From positions 1 through 43,069 of the IMG/VR virus record IMGVR_UViG_3300027833_000091: a stretch of 43,069 nucleotides of DNA. The stretch is one strand, 5' to 3'. Below, in pieces: positions 31,233 to 38,535 of the stretch. Numbering within the stretch: the first letter of the stretch is position 1; every line of letters starts with the position of its first letter. The notes below the pieces were generated by a model. That model was not told the DNA's origin. It did not search any database and saw nothing but the letters and a program-made list of their open reading frames with translations. Both the position numbers and the translations under genes were made by a program. The stretch comes from a virus.

Positions 31233-31260
31233 ATACCATATTCAGGTATCTAGAGTACCT
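31233..31260. promoter_or_regulatory. dyad with overlapping inverted repeats
   Basis: ATACC, 7 bp, AGGTA(T), 7 bp, TACCT. The central AGGTA can pair with either flank, giving alternative hairpins or three half-sites for a DNA-binding protein. It sits 22 bases upstream of the -35 box of the next promoter, so it may be an operator. No regulator is identified. Confidence 0.4.
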
Positions 31261-31281
31261 AAATAATATTTAAATTAAACC

Positions 31282-31310
31282 TTTACATTTAATGAAAACT
31301 GTGTTATAAT
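31282..31310 (+). promoter_or_regulatory. early-type promoter, leaderless output
   Basis: TTTACA, 17 bp, TATAAT preceded by AACTGTGT. The -10 box ends only 7 bases before the ATG of the next gene, so the transcript should begin at or next to the start codon. Confidence 0.85.
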
Positions 31311-31317
31311 ATACATT

Positions 31318-31866
31318 ATGAATATATTTATTTTAGACAATGATCCCGTGATCGCAGCTCAAATGCAATGCGACAAACACGTCGTAAAAATGATTGTAGA
31401 ATCTGCTCAAATGCTATCAACTGTACATCGTATGCTAGATGGTACTATGGAACGCAGACCATCTAAATCTGGTTCAATGATTCAATACTTCTATTTGGAG
31501 GATGAAAGAGAGGATATACTATATAAAGCCTGTCATTTTAATCATCCATCTACAATATGGACAAGAGAATCTATACATAATTATCAATGGCATTACAAAC
31601 ATTTTATAGCTTTATGTGATGAATATACATATCGGTATGGTAAAATACATGCTACTGATACAAAGTTAAGAGAAGCATTAAAACATTTACCTAATAATAT
31701 TCCTGTATGTAAAATGACTCCATTTAAATTAGCAATGGCTTCATTTCCAGAATGTATTACTGAAGACCCAGTAGAGTCTTATAGAAATTTCTACGAAACA
31801 AAACAAAGTAGGTTCAAAATGGATTGGACCAAGAGACAAGTACCGGAGTGGTTTACATATGCCTAG
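31318..31866 (+). CDS. conserved phage protein, possibly nucleic-acid related
   Basis: A 182-residue protein with MNIFILDNDPVIAAQMQ, CDKHVVKMIVESAQMLSTVHRML, HFNHPSTIWTR, CDEYTYRYGKIHAT and SYRNFYETKQSRF. This pattern is familiar from many phages, but the family is uncharacterised; a distant resemblance of the KHVVKM helix to T4 pyrimidine-dimer glycosylase is suggestive only. It is expressed from an early promoter with essentially no 5' leader. Confidence 0.75.
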   Translation: MNIFILDNDPVIAAQMQCDKHVVKMIVESAQMLSTVHRMLDGTMERRPSKSGSMIQYFYLEDEREDILYKACHFNHPSTIWTRESIHNYQWHYKHFIALCDEYTYRYGKIHATDTKLREALKHLPNNIPVCKMTPFKLAMASFPECITEDPVESYRNFYETKQSRFKMDWTKRQVPEWFTYA

Positions 31867-32107
31867 ATACGATTTTAAAAATTTAAAGACTGGAGAAGTC
31901 GCTGAACATACTATGAGTTGGAAAGAACTCGATAAGTTTAAAGAAGACAATCCAGATCTACAACAAGTAATTGGAACTGTTAACCATAATTATAATTCTG
32001 GTGGTAGTGCTACATTAAATAAAGCAGGCGACGGTTGGAAAGAAGTTCAACAAAGAATTCAAAGTGGAATGCCACCACGATTAAGAGGAAACATTAAAAC
32101 AAAATGA
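31859..32107 (+). CDS. small conserved phage protein (FmdB-like without zinc cysteines)
   Basis: An 82-residue protein beginning MPRYDFKNLKTGEVAEHTMSW, the N-terminal pattern of FmdB-type zinc-ribbon proteins, but with no cysteines, so no zinc site. The C-terminus (DGWKEVQQRIQSGMPPRLRG) matches similar phage proteins I recall. It overlaps both neighbours by a few bases. Function unknown. Confidence 0.72.
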   Translation: MPRYDFKNLKTGEVAEHTMSWKELDKFKEDNPDLQQVIGTVNHNYNSGGSATLNKAGDGWKEVQQRIQSGMPPRLRGNIKTK

Positions 32108-32367
32108 AATTATTAAAAAATTACGTGCTTGTAGCAGAAACAGTAAAAGAAGAAAAGACAGCCGGTGGTATTATACTATCTGGAGATGTTCAATTGGATA
32201 AATCATCTAAGCCAGGATTAGTTATTGCAACTGGACCTGAATGTGATACCATGAATTTTAAAGCTGGTGATAGAGTATACCTTCAATGGAGTGAATCTAT
32301 GCCTATTAACCATGAAGGTCAAGGTGCAGTTATTATCAAAGACACTTATATTAAGGCTGTAATTTAA
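32104..32367 (+). CDS. GroES/gp31-like co-chaperonin
   Basis: An 87-residue Cpn10-fold protein with MKLLKNYVLVAE, EEKTAGGIILSGD (residues about 18-30, the mobile-loop region that contacts GroEL) and GDRVYLQW, PGLVIATG. T4 gp31 replaces GroES for capsid protein folding; this shorter version is closer in size to GroES. It probably adapts the host chaperonin to phage proteins. Confidence 0.85.
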   Translation: MKLLKNYVLVAETVKEEKTAGGIILSGDVQLDKSSKPGLVIATGPECDTMNFKAGDRVYLQWSESMPINHEGQGAVIIKDTYIKAVI

Positions 32368-33041
32368 TGGAATTTAAACATGAACCAATTGATCTCGGAT
32401 ATAATGATCTGGTCGCACAAACTCGTAAATCTGGTAGAACATATACTGACCCCGCCGGTAATTCTTATCCTTCTATTACTACTGTCCTTTCAATATTAAG
32501 CGAAGAAGCTATACAACGATGGAGAGCTAGAGTTGGTGAAGAAGAAGCTAATCGGATAAGTAAACAAGCCAGTACTCGTGGAACTACTGTTCATAATATT
32601 TTTGAAAAGTATGTTAATAACGATCCAGATTATTTAAAAGGAGTAATGCCACACAATATACAAACATTTAAGGACGCACAAAAAACACTTGATGAATCGA
32701 TTACAAAAGTATATTGTCAGGAAGCTCCACTATATTCTAAGCATTTAGGAGTTGCTGGAAGAGTAGATTGTGTTGGACAATGGAATGGAGTTGATAGTAT
32801 TATTGACTATAAAACTTCAAAAAAGCTTAAAAAGAAAGAATGGATATCTGGTTATTTCATGCAATGCGCAGCTTATGCCATTATGTGGGAAGAAAGAACT
32901 GGTATGCCAATGAAACAATTAGTGGTATTTGTGGCCGGAGATGAAGGTACTCAAGTCTTTATTGAAGATAGAGATAACTGGACTAAAGAGCTTATAAATA
33001 CCATTAATGAATATAAAAGACGTAAACTATTTGGGAGATAA
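32367..33041 (+). CDS. PD-(D/E)XK exonuclease, RecB-like
   Basis: A 224-residue nuclease of the RecB/Cas4-like group, without iron-sulfur cysteines. Motifs: RGTTVHNIFEKY (71-82, H76 and E80), QEAPLYS (E119), GVAGRVDCVGQW (D134), and IIDYKTSKK (D147, K149), followed by QCAAYAIMWEE. It is likely involved in DNA end processing or host DNA turnover. It overlaps the co-chaperonin stop by one base. Confidence 0.85.
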   Translation: MEFKHEPIDLGYNDLVAQTRKSGRTYTDPAGNSYPSITTVLSILSEEAIQRWRARVGEEEANRISKQASTRGTTVHNIFEKYVNNDPDYLKGVMPHNIQTFKDAQKTLDESITKVYCQEAPLYSKHLGVAGRVDCVGQWNGVDSIIDYKTSKKLKKKEWISGYFMQCAAYAIMWEERTGMPMKQLVVFVAGDEGTQVFIEDRDNWTKELINTINEYKRRKLFGR

Positions 33042-33043
33042 AA

Positions 33044-33244
33044 TTGAACTACATATTTAAAGCGCTGATCGCAAAGCTTGAAGGCGAAATCGAAGTAGCC
33101 AAAGCTAATGCAATGATTTATCAACGTAATGCTGCTGGTATTGGAGAGCATCCGGATATCGTAGAAGCTGTTGAGACTCAGGTAAGCAAAATTGCTGAAG
33201 CTCAAGATAAAATAGAAACTATTAAGAAGTTTTTTCCATCATAA
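33044..33244 (+). CDS. small coiled-coil protein (TTG start)
   Basis: A 66-residue, Ala/Glu-rich helical protein with TTG start preceded by GGGAG. It contains AKLEGEIEVAKANAMIYQRNAAGIGEHPDIVEAVE, a pattern of two helices with a turn. Found next to the exonuclease; function unknown. Confidence 0.65.
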   Translation: MNYIFKALIAKLEGEIEVAKANAMIYQRNAAGIGEHPDIVEAVETQVSKIAEAQDKIETIKKFFPS

Positions 33245-33269
33245 AAGTGAAAAAAACTTAAAATAAACC

Positions 33270-33298
33270 TTTACAAACTCCTAAAACTGTGTTATAAT
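33270..33298 (+). promoter_or_regulatory. early-type promoter
   Basis: TTTACA, 17 bp, TATAAT preceded by AACTGTGT, 24 bases before the next ATG. Sixth member of the repeated promoter family. Confidence 0.85.
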
Positions 33299-33321
33299 AT
33301 ACATATAAATTGGAGTTAATT

Positions 33322-33912
33322 ATGAAAGAAATGAAAGAAAACATTATACTAGTCGATTGTGATGGTGTTTTATGTGACTGGGGCTATGCCTTTACACATT
33401 GGATGGAGCACAATAAGAACGTTCCAGTAGTAGACGATAGCGAATATAACGTTGGTCTTAGGTTTGGAATAACAAAAAAAGAAGGTAGTAAATTTGTAGC
33501 AGAATTTAATGATTCTGCAGCAATTGCATTTTTACCTCCTTTAAGAGATGCTGTATATTATATCAAAAGATTAAACATGTTACATGGATATAGGTTCCAT
33601 TGTATTACTTCTTTAAGTGATAACAAATATGCGCAAAGATTAAGAACTCAAAACTTAGAATTGCTCTTTGGTAAAGAAATATTTGATGAGTTTATATACT
33701 TACCATGTGGTGCCGACAAAGATGAAATATTGGAAAAATACAGAGGCAGCGAATGTTGGTGGGTCGAAGATAAGCCCGAAAATGCAATTGCTGGAGAAAA
33801 GGTTGGATTAAATTCTATCCTAGTAGCACATGACCATAATAGTGATATTGTAGATATTCCTAGGTTTTGGAAGTGGAAAGAAATATATAAGCATATAACA
33901 GGAGAAGTATAA
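33322..33912 (+). CDS. HAD-family 5'(3')-deoxyribonucleotidase-like phosphatase
   Basis: A 196-residue HAD phosphatase: nucleophile motif LVDCDGVLCDW (D12, D14), FHCITSLSD as motif II, and CWWVEDKPENA as motif IV. The cap region and WG-containing start resemble 5'(3')-nucleotidases that remove phosphate from deoxynucleoside monophosphates. It is expressed from its own early promoter. The ATG follows TTGGAG; an in-frame TTG 12 bases upstream is not needed. It may trim nucleotide pools or unwanted dNMPs. Confidence 0.8.
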   Translation: MKEMKENIILVDCDGVLCDWGYAFTHWMEHNKNVPVVDDSEYNVGLRFGITKKEGSKFVAEFNDSAAIAFLPPLRDAVYYIKRLNMLHGYRFHCITSLSDNKYAQRLRTQNLELLFGKEIFDEFIYLPCGADKDEILEKYRGSECWWVEDKPENAIAGEKVGLNSILVAHDHNSDIVDIPRFWKWKEIYKHITGEV

Positions 33913-34121
33913 TGCCACCAATTAAATTTAAGCCGTCGCAAACAGTAAGAGATAGAGCAACTGGTAAAAATGTTACGAGTAATTTCTTTATGAAAAGCAC
34001 TAAAAAAGAAGAGTTGTTTGATTATATTAATAGTTCTAATGGACAACCAAAAATCAAACAGAAATGTAAGAATGAATTAGTTCGAAGAGGAATTAAAATT
34101 GAGTACGTATCGACCACTTGA
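33912..34121 (+). CDS. small conserved basic phage protein
   Basis: A 69-residue basic protein beginning MPPIKFKPSQTVRDRATGKNV and containing KKEELFDYINSSNGQPK and a final KNELVRRG helix. I recall close relatives in other marine T4-type phages without function. It overlaps its neighbours at both ends. Confidence 0.72.
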   Translation: MPPIKFKPSQTVRDRATGKNVTSNFFMKSTKKEELFDYINSSNGQPKIKQKCKNELVRRGIKIEYVSTT

Positions 34122-34434
34122 TCATAGAGTTACGGTAAAACAAAGTTCAATTGATGGGTTAGGTCTCTTTGCAATAACAGATCTTGAACCTTCAGATAGA
34201 TTAGGAAGATCTCATGTTGAATGGGAAGGCCATTTAATTCGAACACCTATGGGTGGATTTATAAACCATTCAGAAACTCCCAATGCCTTTATTCTTAAAC
34301 ACGTAAATTTTAGAGAATTAATCGTTATTAGACCTATTAAGTCTGGAGAAGAAATTACAGTTTATTATACTGAGTATAAAGTTGATAACACTCCAGATAG
34401 TTTAGTAGGAATACTTTATAGTAATAAATCATGA
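34099..34434 (+). CDS. SET-domain protein, putative lysine methyltransferase
   Basis: A 111-residue minimal SET domain with GLGLFA (20-25), the AdoMet/active-site region GGFINHSETPNA (52-63) and GEEITVYY (83-90). There are no pre- or post-SET zinc motifs. Candidate targets are host or phage proteins such as ribosomal proteins or chaperones. It starts at a TTG after GAGG, inside the end of the preceding gene. Family assignment good; substrate unknown. Confidence 0.85.
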   Translation: MSTYRPLDHRVTVKQSSIDGLGLFAITDLEPSDRLGRSHVEWEGHLIRTPMGGFINHSETPNAFILKHVNFRELIVIRPIKSGEEITVYYTEYKVDNTPDSLVGILYSNKS

Positions 34435-34598
34435 AACGGTTTTGGACTATATGGAAATATTCCTTAGGTTCATTTAATGACGAAGACACGAAACCTGTGG
34501 AAGATCAAATAACAATCATTAGAACTCTTATTTTAGGTGCTAATTTAATGTGTGCAATATTGATTATGACAAATATTATCTTAGGATGGATACAATGA
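34431..34598 (+). CDS. 55-residue membrane-anchored protein
   Basis: A short gene overlapping the SET gene stop (ATGA). The N-terminus MKRFWTIWKYSLGSFNDEDTKP is polar; a hydrophobic span follows (about residues 32-52). Highly similar small proteins are familiar from cyanophages. Function unknown. Confidence 0.75.
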   Translation: MKRFWTIWKYSLGSFNDEDTKPVEDQITIIRTLILGANLMCAILIMTNIILGWIQ

Positions 34599-34816
34599 GT
34601 AAACAATGGCATGGCGGAAAAGGTGATAAACCACGTGGCATCGACCAAAAAGCATATTCAGATGGTTGGGAAGCTATTTTTGGAAAGAAAAAGCCAGAAA
34701 TCAAAGCTCGTAAAGTTCAGCCTGAACACTCAGTGACTCAAGTCCATACAAATAAAAAAAAGAAATTACCTAAAGAAGAGAAGTATAATAGTATAAATAG
34801 ATTAATAGAGGAATAA
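34595..34816 (+). CDS. small basic phage protein
   Basis: A 73-residue protein starting at the ATG that overlaps the preceding stop (ATGA). It contains QWHGGKGDKPRGIDQKAYSDGW near the N-terminus and a Lys-rich stretch (NKKKKLPKEEKYN). Its KGDKPRG-type start is a recognisable phage small-protein pattern. The late promoter for the next unit lies in its last codons. Confidence 0.7.
   Translation: MSKQWHGGKGDKPRGIDQKAYSDGWEAIFGKKKPEIKARKVQPEHSVTQVHTNKKKKLPKEEKYNSINRLIEE
34792..34799 (+). promoter_or_regulatory. T4-type late promoter box
   Basis: TATAAATA followed by GATTAATAG, 20 bases before the ATG of the next gene. It opens the structural gene run that follows. Confidence 0.8.
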
Positions 34817-34818
34817 AT

Positions 34819-35085
34819 ATGGCAGATGATCTATTAAAATTTGATTTTGGTTTTACAGCTGTTGACGAGAGCGAGCTAGAAGCCGTACAACAAATCACAA
34901 CTAAAGCTTCTTCAACAGAAGCGGAAGTTAAAGTATTGGAAGATAAGCTTAATAATTTATATAACGCTATATTGCCATTGTTATCTAATTTAAAACAAAA
35001 TCCAGAAAAGGAATATATTCTTTGGCCCAAGAGGCTAGAAAAAATAGAAGCCTTTGAAGACCATATATCGGAGATTATAAGATAA
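34819..35085 (+). CDS. small conserved late protein
   Basis: An 88-residue protein starting MADDLLKFDFGFTAVDESELEAVQ, a pattern I recall from marine T4-type phages near structural genes, followed by a coiled coil (EAEVKVLEDKLNNLYNAIL). Late promoter control suggests a virion or assembly role. No function known. Confidence 0.72.
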   Translation: MADDLLKFDFGFTAVDESELEAVQQITTKASSTEAEVKVLEDKLNNLYNAILPLLSNLKQNPEKEYILWPKRLEKIEAFEDHISEIIR

Positions 35086-36311
35086 TGCCAATGTCGCATG
35101 TTACAACTAATGTTAGAGCAGCTGCACTGAGAGCTGAGTTTCAGAATGAAAGTGGAGAGGTTGCTATGAGTAGTTTTATTAGAGAAACTACTCGAGGTGC
35201 AAATAACACCATACTGGCCTCCGGAGTTACTAGTCCTACTAGAAACGCAAGCAGTACTAGCACTGCAAAAATGAATACTGGAAAGTTACCATACGAAACT
35301 GCAGGAGTTGTATTCAATTCTTTAATAACATCTTATAGTTCTAGTAGTGCTCCAACTAAAACTGTGCCAAAGACAAGTTTATCTAATGTTTCTTACGGTG
35401 ACCTACGAGGAACAGCAAATGTACCATTCGCTGGAACTTCTAACTTTAATACAAATAGTCATATTGCTGGTGATGACAGTAATACAAGTAATAGTAAATA
35501 TCATCAAGGTGTAGGTGCATTTAAACCAGGACAAGCAGTTCAGACTTATCAGAGCGGTATGGGATCTAGTGATACAAATAGTAACCTACCAAAATATGCA
35601 ATGGTTGGTGGTACTCAAAAATCACCTAACCAAAACAATTACATAGACTTGGTAACGCATGCAGCACCTGGAGATATTATGTTTTCTATAGCTGTAACAA
35701 GTAGTGGTCAACAACCATACACATCATCAACAATGGATCCTGCTTGGAGTACTACTAGTCGAAATACTTCAGCTACTACGCTGCATACATTCCAACAAGA
35801 GCTCTTCGATGGCCATGATAGATGGACAGTAGTACATGTTAAAATATGTAAGGGTGGTGAAAGATATTGCTATCATAGACTAAACTATAGTAGTGGTAAT
35901 TATACGATGATGGCTGGATTATTAAGATCACCAAGTTCTTCAACAGCGATTGATGGCCGAATAGCTTCTTCAGCTACATTTGCATCAAACGATTATGAAC
36001 ACAAAACATTTGCAATGGGAACTCTTTTTGGAAGCGGTGAAATAATGATATTTGCTGATCTGACACCATACGCAGCAAGTATCTTTAATAACACTTCAGG
36101 TACTGATAATAGTACATCAAGATATCATGGATCTACCGGTAGTGGTACCACAAAATATGCATTTGCTTTAGGTCAATATCAAGAAGTTGCCACAGCCGGC
36201 CTTAAAGGCGGTTGGACCGTGGGAGCGACCAGATCTCTTACAATTAGAGGCTCTGGAGGTCATACTGGATCTGGTGAAAACTCAATGGTCATATTAAGGC
36301 TTTTAGTATAA
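35085..36311 (+). CDS. Ser/Thr/Asn-rich putative virion fibre or adhesin protein
   Basis: A 408-residue, low-charge protein rich in Ser, Thr, Asn and Gly, with beta-structure-like segments (DIMFSIAVTSSG, WTVVHVKICKGGERYCYH) and a C-terminal SLTIRGSGGHTGSGENSMVILRLLV. The composition is like secreted phage fibres or decoration proteins. It lacks a signal peptide. It is coexpressed with the next two genes, the second of which is a lysozyme. Receptor binding is a guess. Confidence 0.6.
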   Translation: MPMSHVTTNVRAAALRAEFQNESGEVAMSSFIRETTRGANNTILASGVTSPTRNASSTSTAKMNTGKLPYETAGVVFNSLITSYSSSSAPTKTVPKTSLSNVSYGDLRGTANVPFAGTSNFNTNSHIAGDDSNTSNSKYHQGVGAFKPGQAVQTYQSGMGSSDTNSNLPKYAMVGGTQKSPNQNNYIDLVTHAAPGDIMFSIAVTSSGQQPYTSSTMDPAWSTTSRNTSATTLHTFQQELFDGHDRWTVVHVKICKGGERYCYHRLNYSSGNYTMMAGLLRSPSSSTAIDGRIASSATFASNDYEHKTFAMGTLFGSGEIMIFADLTPYAASIFNNTSGTDNSTSRYHGSTGSGTTKYAFALGQYQEVATAGLKGGWTVGATRSLTIRGSGGHTGSGENSMVILRLLV

Positions 36312-37027
36312 TGGCTACACATCAAAATATAACTCACGAATATTATCATAATTCACAACCATCTTTAGAAATATGGGAAACTCTTTGGGAAGAGAATCAA
36401 TGGCCAATGTGGTACCATAAGTCGTATTCTGAATTTAACAATCAAGAAATTAAAGATCAAATAGAATCAGAAGCAGAAAAAAATGGAAATACTCCAGCAT
36501 ATCAAGCACTACTTTTTATAAAAAATCTGTATGAAGATTACATTCTTACAGGTGCAGGATTTTTTCATGTAGCTAAAAGCGATAGTAAACCAATTATGAT
36601 TCAGGTGTTTATAAGAGTACCGATGTATAATAAAGAAATAGACACCATTGCAGAAATTGTACCTAATTATCAAAAAGATACATGTTCTTTATTAATGAGT
36701 ATGAATATGACAGATCCAGATGGATCATCTGAATGGGCTCGTGATGGATGGGATATAGAAGGATTCGCCGATGAAGTTGCTAAAGTTCCAACACTTGAAA
36801 CAATATCTCAGATAGCGGGAGTTTGCGATGATGGTGGATGTAAAAGATGGTATGGTATTCCAACTGGAAAAATACAAAAAGCTTGGGTCACAAGAGACAA
36901 CAGAGCCGGCTGGGTAATGGAAGGTGGATATACTCCAGAAAAACTAGCCGATAATTCAACACCCTTATATTACTTTGGTCCTTTCGGCTGGCCTGAAGAC
37001 GCAGGGACAATAGGAGAACCAGAATAA
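36311..37027 (+). CDS. unknown late protein, possible fibre partner
   Basis: A 238-residue acidic, tryptophan-rich protein (SLEIWETLWEENQWPMWYH, DGSSEWARDGWDIEGF, RAGWVMEGGY). Start and stop overlap the neighbours by single bases. Probably a virion-associated or fibre-assembly protein given the position between a fibre-like protein and the lysozyme. No family recognised. Confidence 0.65.
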   Translation: MATHQNITHEYYHNSQPSLEIWETLWEENQWPMWYHKSYSEFNNQEIKDQIESEAEKNGNTPAYQALLFIKNLYEDYILTGAGFFHVAKSDSKPIMIQVFIRVPMYNKEIDTIAEIVPNYQKDTCSLLMSMNMTDPDGSSEWARDGWDIEGFADEVAKVPTLETISQIAGVCDDGGCKRWYGIPTGKIQKAWVTRDNRAGWVMEGGYTPEKLADNSTPLYYFGPFGWPEDAGTIGEPE

Positions 37028-37491
37028 TGTTTTGGAATAAAGAAACTGATATTGATGTAGATCAATTAATAGAACAATTAACAATAGACGAAGGAAAAGT
37101 ACTTGAAATTTATCATGACCATCTTGGTCTTCCTACTGTTGGTATTGGGCATCTCATCCTTGATTCTGATGAAGAAAGTGGACAAGCTTTGGGAACAGAA
37201 ATCACAGAAGAAAGATGCGTAGAACTATTTGAATCTGATTTAGAATCAGTGGTAGCTGATTGTAAAATATTACACGAGGGATGGGATGGTTACCCCCAAG
37301 AAGTTAAACAAGTTATTGCAAATATGATGTTTAACATGGGTAGAACTAGACTATCAAAATTTAAAAACCATAATATCGCTTTAAAAAGTGGTGATTGGAA
37401 AACTGCTGCTATTGAAGGTAGAGATTCAAGATGGTATAAACAAGTTACTAATAGAGCAGAAAGACTTATGTCTAGACTTGAAAAAGTATAA
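37027..37491 (+). CDS. T4-type lysozyme (endolysin)
   Basis: A 154-residue muramidase of the T4 lysozyme family. Catalytic residues E22, D31 and T37 keep the exact T4 spacing (E11, D20, T26) in IDEGKVLEIYHDHLGLPTVGIGH. The C-terminal SRWYKQVTNRAERLMSRL also matches T4 lysozyme. No signal peptide is seen, so release would need a holin. The late promoter for the next gene overlaps its last codons. Confidence 0.95.
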   Translation: MFWNKETDIDVDQLIEQLTIDEGKVLEIYHDHLGLPTVGIGHLILDSDEESGQALGTEITEERCVELFESDLESVVADCKILHEGWDGYPQEVKQVIANMMFNMGRTRLSKFKNHNIALKSGDWKTAAIEGRDSRWYKQVTNRAERLMSRLEKV

Positions 37492-37494
37492 ATA
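37487..37494 (+). promoter_or_regulatory. T4-type late promoter box
   Basis: TATAAATA across the lysozyme stop codon region, 21 bases before the next ATG, with GAGGA as ribosome site in between. Confidence 0.8.
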
Positions 37495-37515
37495 GTAATT
37501 TAAGAGGAAAATAAA

Positions 37516-37767
37516 ATGAGCGTAATTAAAATTTTAGCACCATCAGTTACTTTGGCTACTGCAGATACTGTAGATTCTGCTAAATTAGTAAGAGTATTGA
37601 ATAATAAGACTTCAGTACAAATACTTACTCACACTACTGGAGCTGGAGCAGTCATAGGAAATATGACATTAGCTGCTGGAGAAGTAGTTCTTATAGCTAA
37701 AGATTCGACTGATAAGCTTCTTGGTGTTGCAACAACATTAGCAACTAAAGTAGCTTTCAAAAACTAG
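37516..37767 (+). CDS. small beta-rich late protein
   Basis: An 83-residue Thr/Ala/Val-rich protein (VTLATADTVDSAKLVRVLNNKTS..., GNMTLAAGEVVLIAKDSTDKL) that looks like a small all-beta virion or decoration protein. It has its own late promoter and no signal peptide. Virion location is inferred from composition and timing. Confidence 0.65.
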   Translation: MSVIKILAPSVTLATADTVDSAKLVRVLNNKTSVQILTHTTGAGAVIGNMTLAAGEVVLIAKDSTDKLLGVATTLATKVAFKN

Positions 37768-37769
37768 TC

Positions 37770-38213
37770 ATGGCTTATTCTGCTAAAGTAGTAGAAAGAT
37801 TTAATGACGTATTAAATAATCCACATAAACATGGTGTCGGTAGGTTTGATCCTAACGACCCTAATGTTGCTACTGGAATGACAGGTGCTCCAGCATGTGG
37901 AGATGTCATGAAACTGGATTTAAAACTTGATCCAGAAACTGAACAAATATTAGATGTAAAATTTAAAACATATGGATGCGGTTCAGCTATTGCTTCATCT
38001 ACATTATTTGTTGAGATGCTAAAAGGTAAAACTATCAGTGAAGCCAAACTTATTAAAGATAGAGATATAGCTAAAGCTTTAGAATTACCCGCTATAAAAC
38101 TACACTGTTCAGTATTAGCAGAAGATTCCATTAAGAAAGCAATTCAGCATTGGGAAGAAAAAACTTCTCATAGAACTCATAATGGTGGCCCAGATGTTAG
38201 AACTGACCAATAG
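37770..38213 (+). CDS. iscU: IscU-type iron-sulfur scaffold
   Basis: Assembles [2Fe-2S] clusters for transfer to apo-proteins. The 147-residue protein keeps all ligands: C43 with D45 (GAPACGDVMKL), C70 (KTYGCGSAIASS) and H112-C113 (LPAIKLHCSVLAEDS). The usual chaperone-binding LPPVK motif is replaced by LPAIK, close to the canonical site. An IscA-type gene follows with overlap. Phage scaffolds of this kind are uncommon and could support host respiration or Fe-S enzymes during infection. Confidence 0.92.
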   Translation: MAYSAKVVERFNDVLNNPHKHGVGRFDPNDPNVATGMTGAPACGDVMKLDLKLDPETEQILDVKFKTYGCGSAIASSTLFVEMLKGKTISEAKLIKDRDIAKALELPAIKLHCSVLAEDSIKKAIQHWEEKTSHRTHNGGPDVRTDQ

Positions 38214-38514
38214 TGCAATTAAGCATATACTAAAAGAAACCCACGAAATGTTAGATCCAGCTATAAGAGTTGGAATAAAAAGTGGTGGATGCGGTGGATA
38301 TGAGTATATCATAGAACATGCCGATTCAATCAAAGAAGACGATAATATATTAGACTTTGACAAGTTTGTAATCGTCATCGATCCTGATTCAGTGCCTTAT
38401 ATCCAAGGCAGTTCACTGGATTATCAAAAAGAAGGTTTAAACCAATCATTTAAATTCGCTAATCCAAATGTCTCAATGGCATGTGGATGTGGGATATCTG
38501 TTCATTTCGAATAA
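38194..38514 (+). CDS. iscA: A-type iron-sulfur carrier (IscA/HesB family)
   Basis: A 106-residue carrier with the three canonical cysteines: C33 (SGGCGGYEY), and C97 and C99 (MACGCGISVHF). It overlaps the iscU gene by 20 bases; an ATG 12 bases upstream is an alternative start. Together with IscU it forms a short assembly-and-delivery pair, although no cysteine desulfurase is visible in the window. Confidence 0.92.
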   Translation: MLELTNSAIKHILKETHEMLDPAIRVGIKSGGCGGYEYIIEHADSIKEDDNILDFDKFVIVIDPDSVPYIQGSSLDYQKEGLNQSFKFANPNVSMACGCGISVHFE

Positions 38515-38522
38515 TCCAGCCT

Positions 38523-38530
38523 TATAAATA
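38523..38530 (+). promoter_or_regulatory. T4-type late promoter box before the curli region
   Basis: TATAAATA in the 21-base gap after iscA. It ends 5 bases before the next ATG, so the message is nearly leaderless. It is the nearest promoter upstream of the curli-type genes, which then form one unbroken overlapping run. Confidence 0.8.
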
Positions 38531-38535
38531 AAGGT

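Noticed and set aside
31318-31866. Annotation as pyrimidine-dimer DNA glycosylase
   Set aside because: Only one helix pattern recalls T4 endonuclease V; catalytic residues cannot be aligned by eye, so it is left as a conserved unknown.
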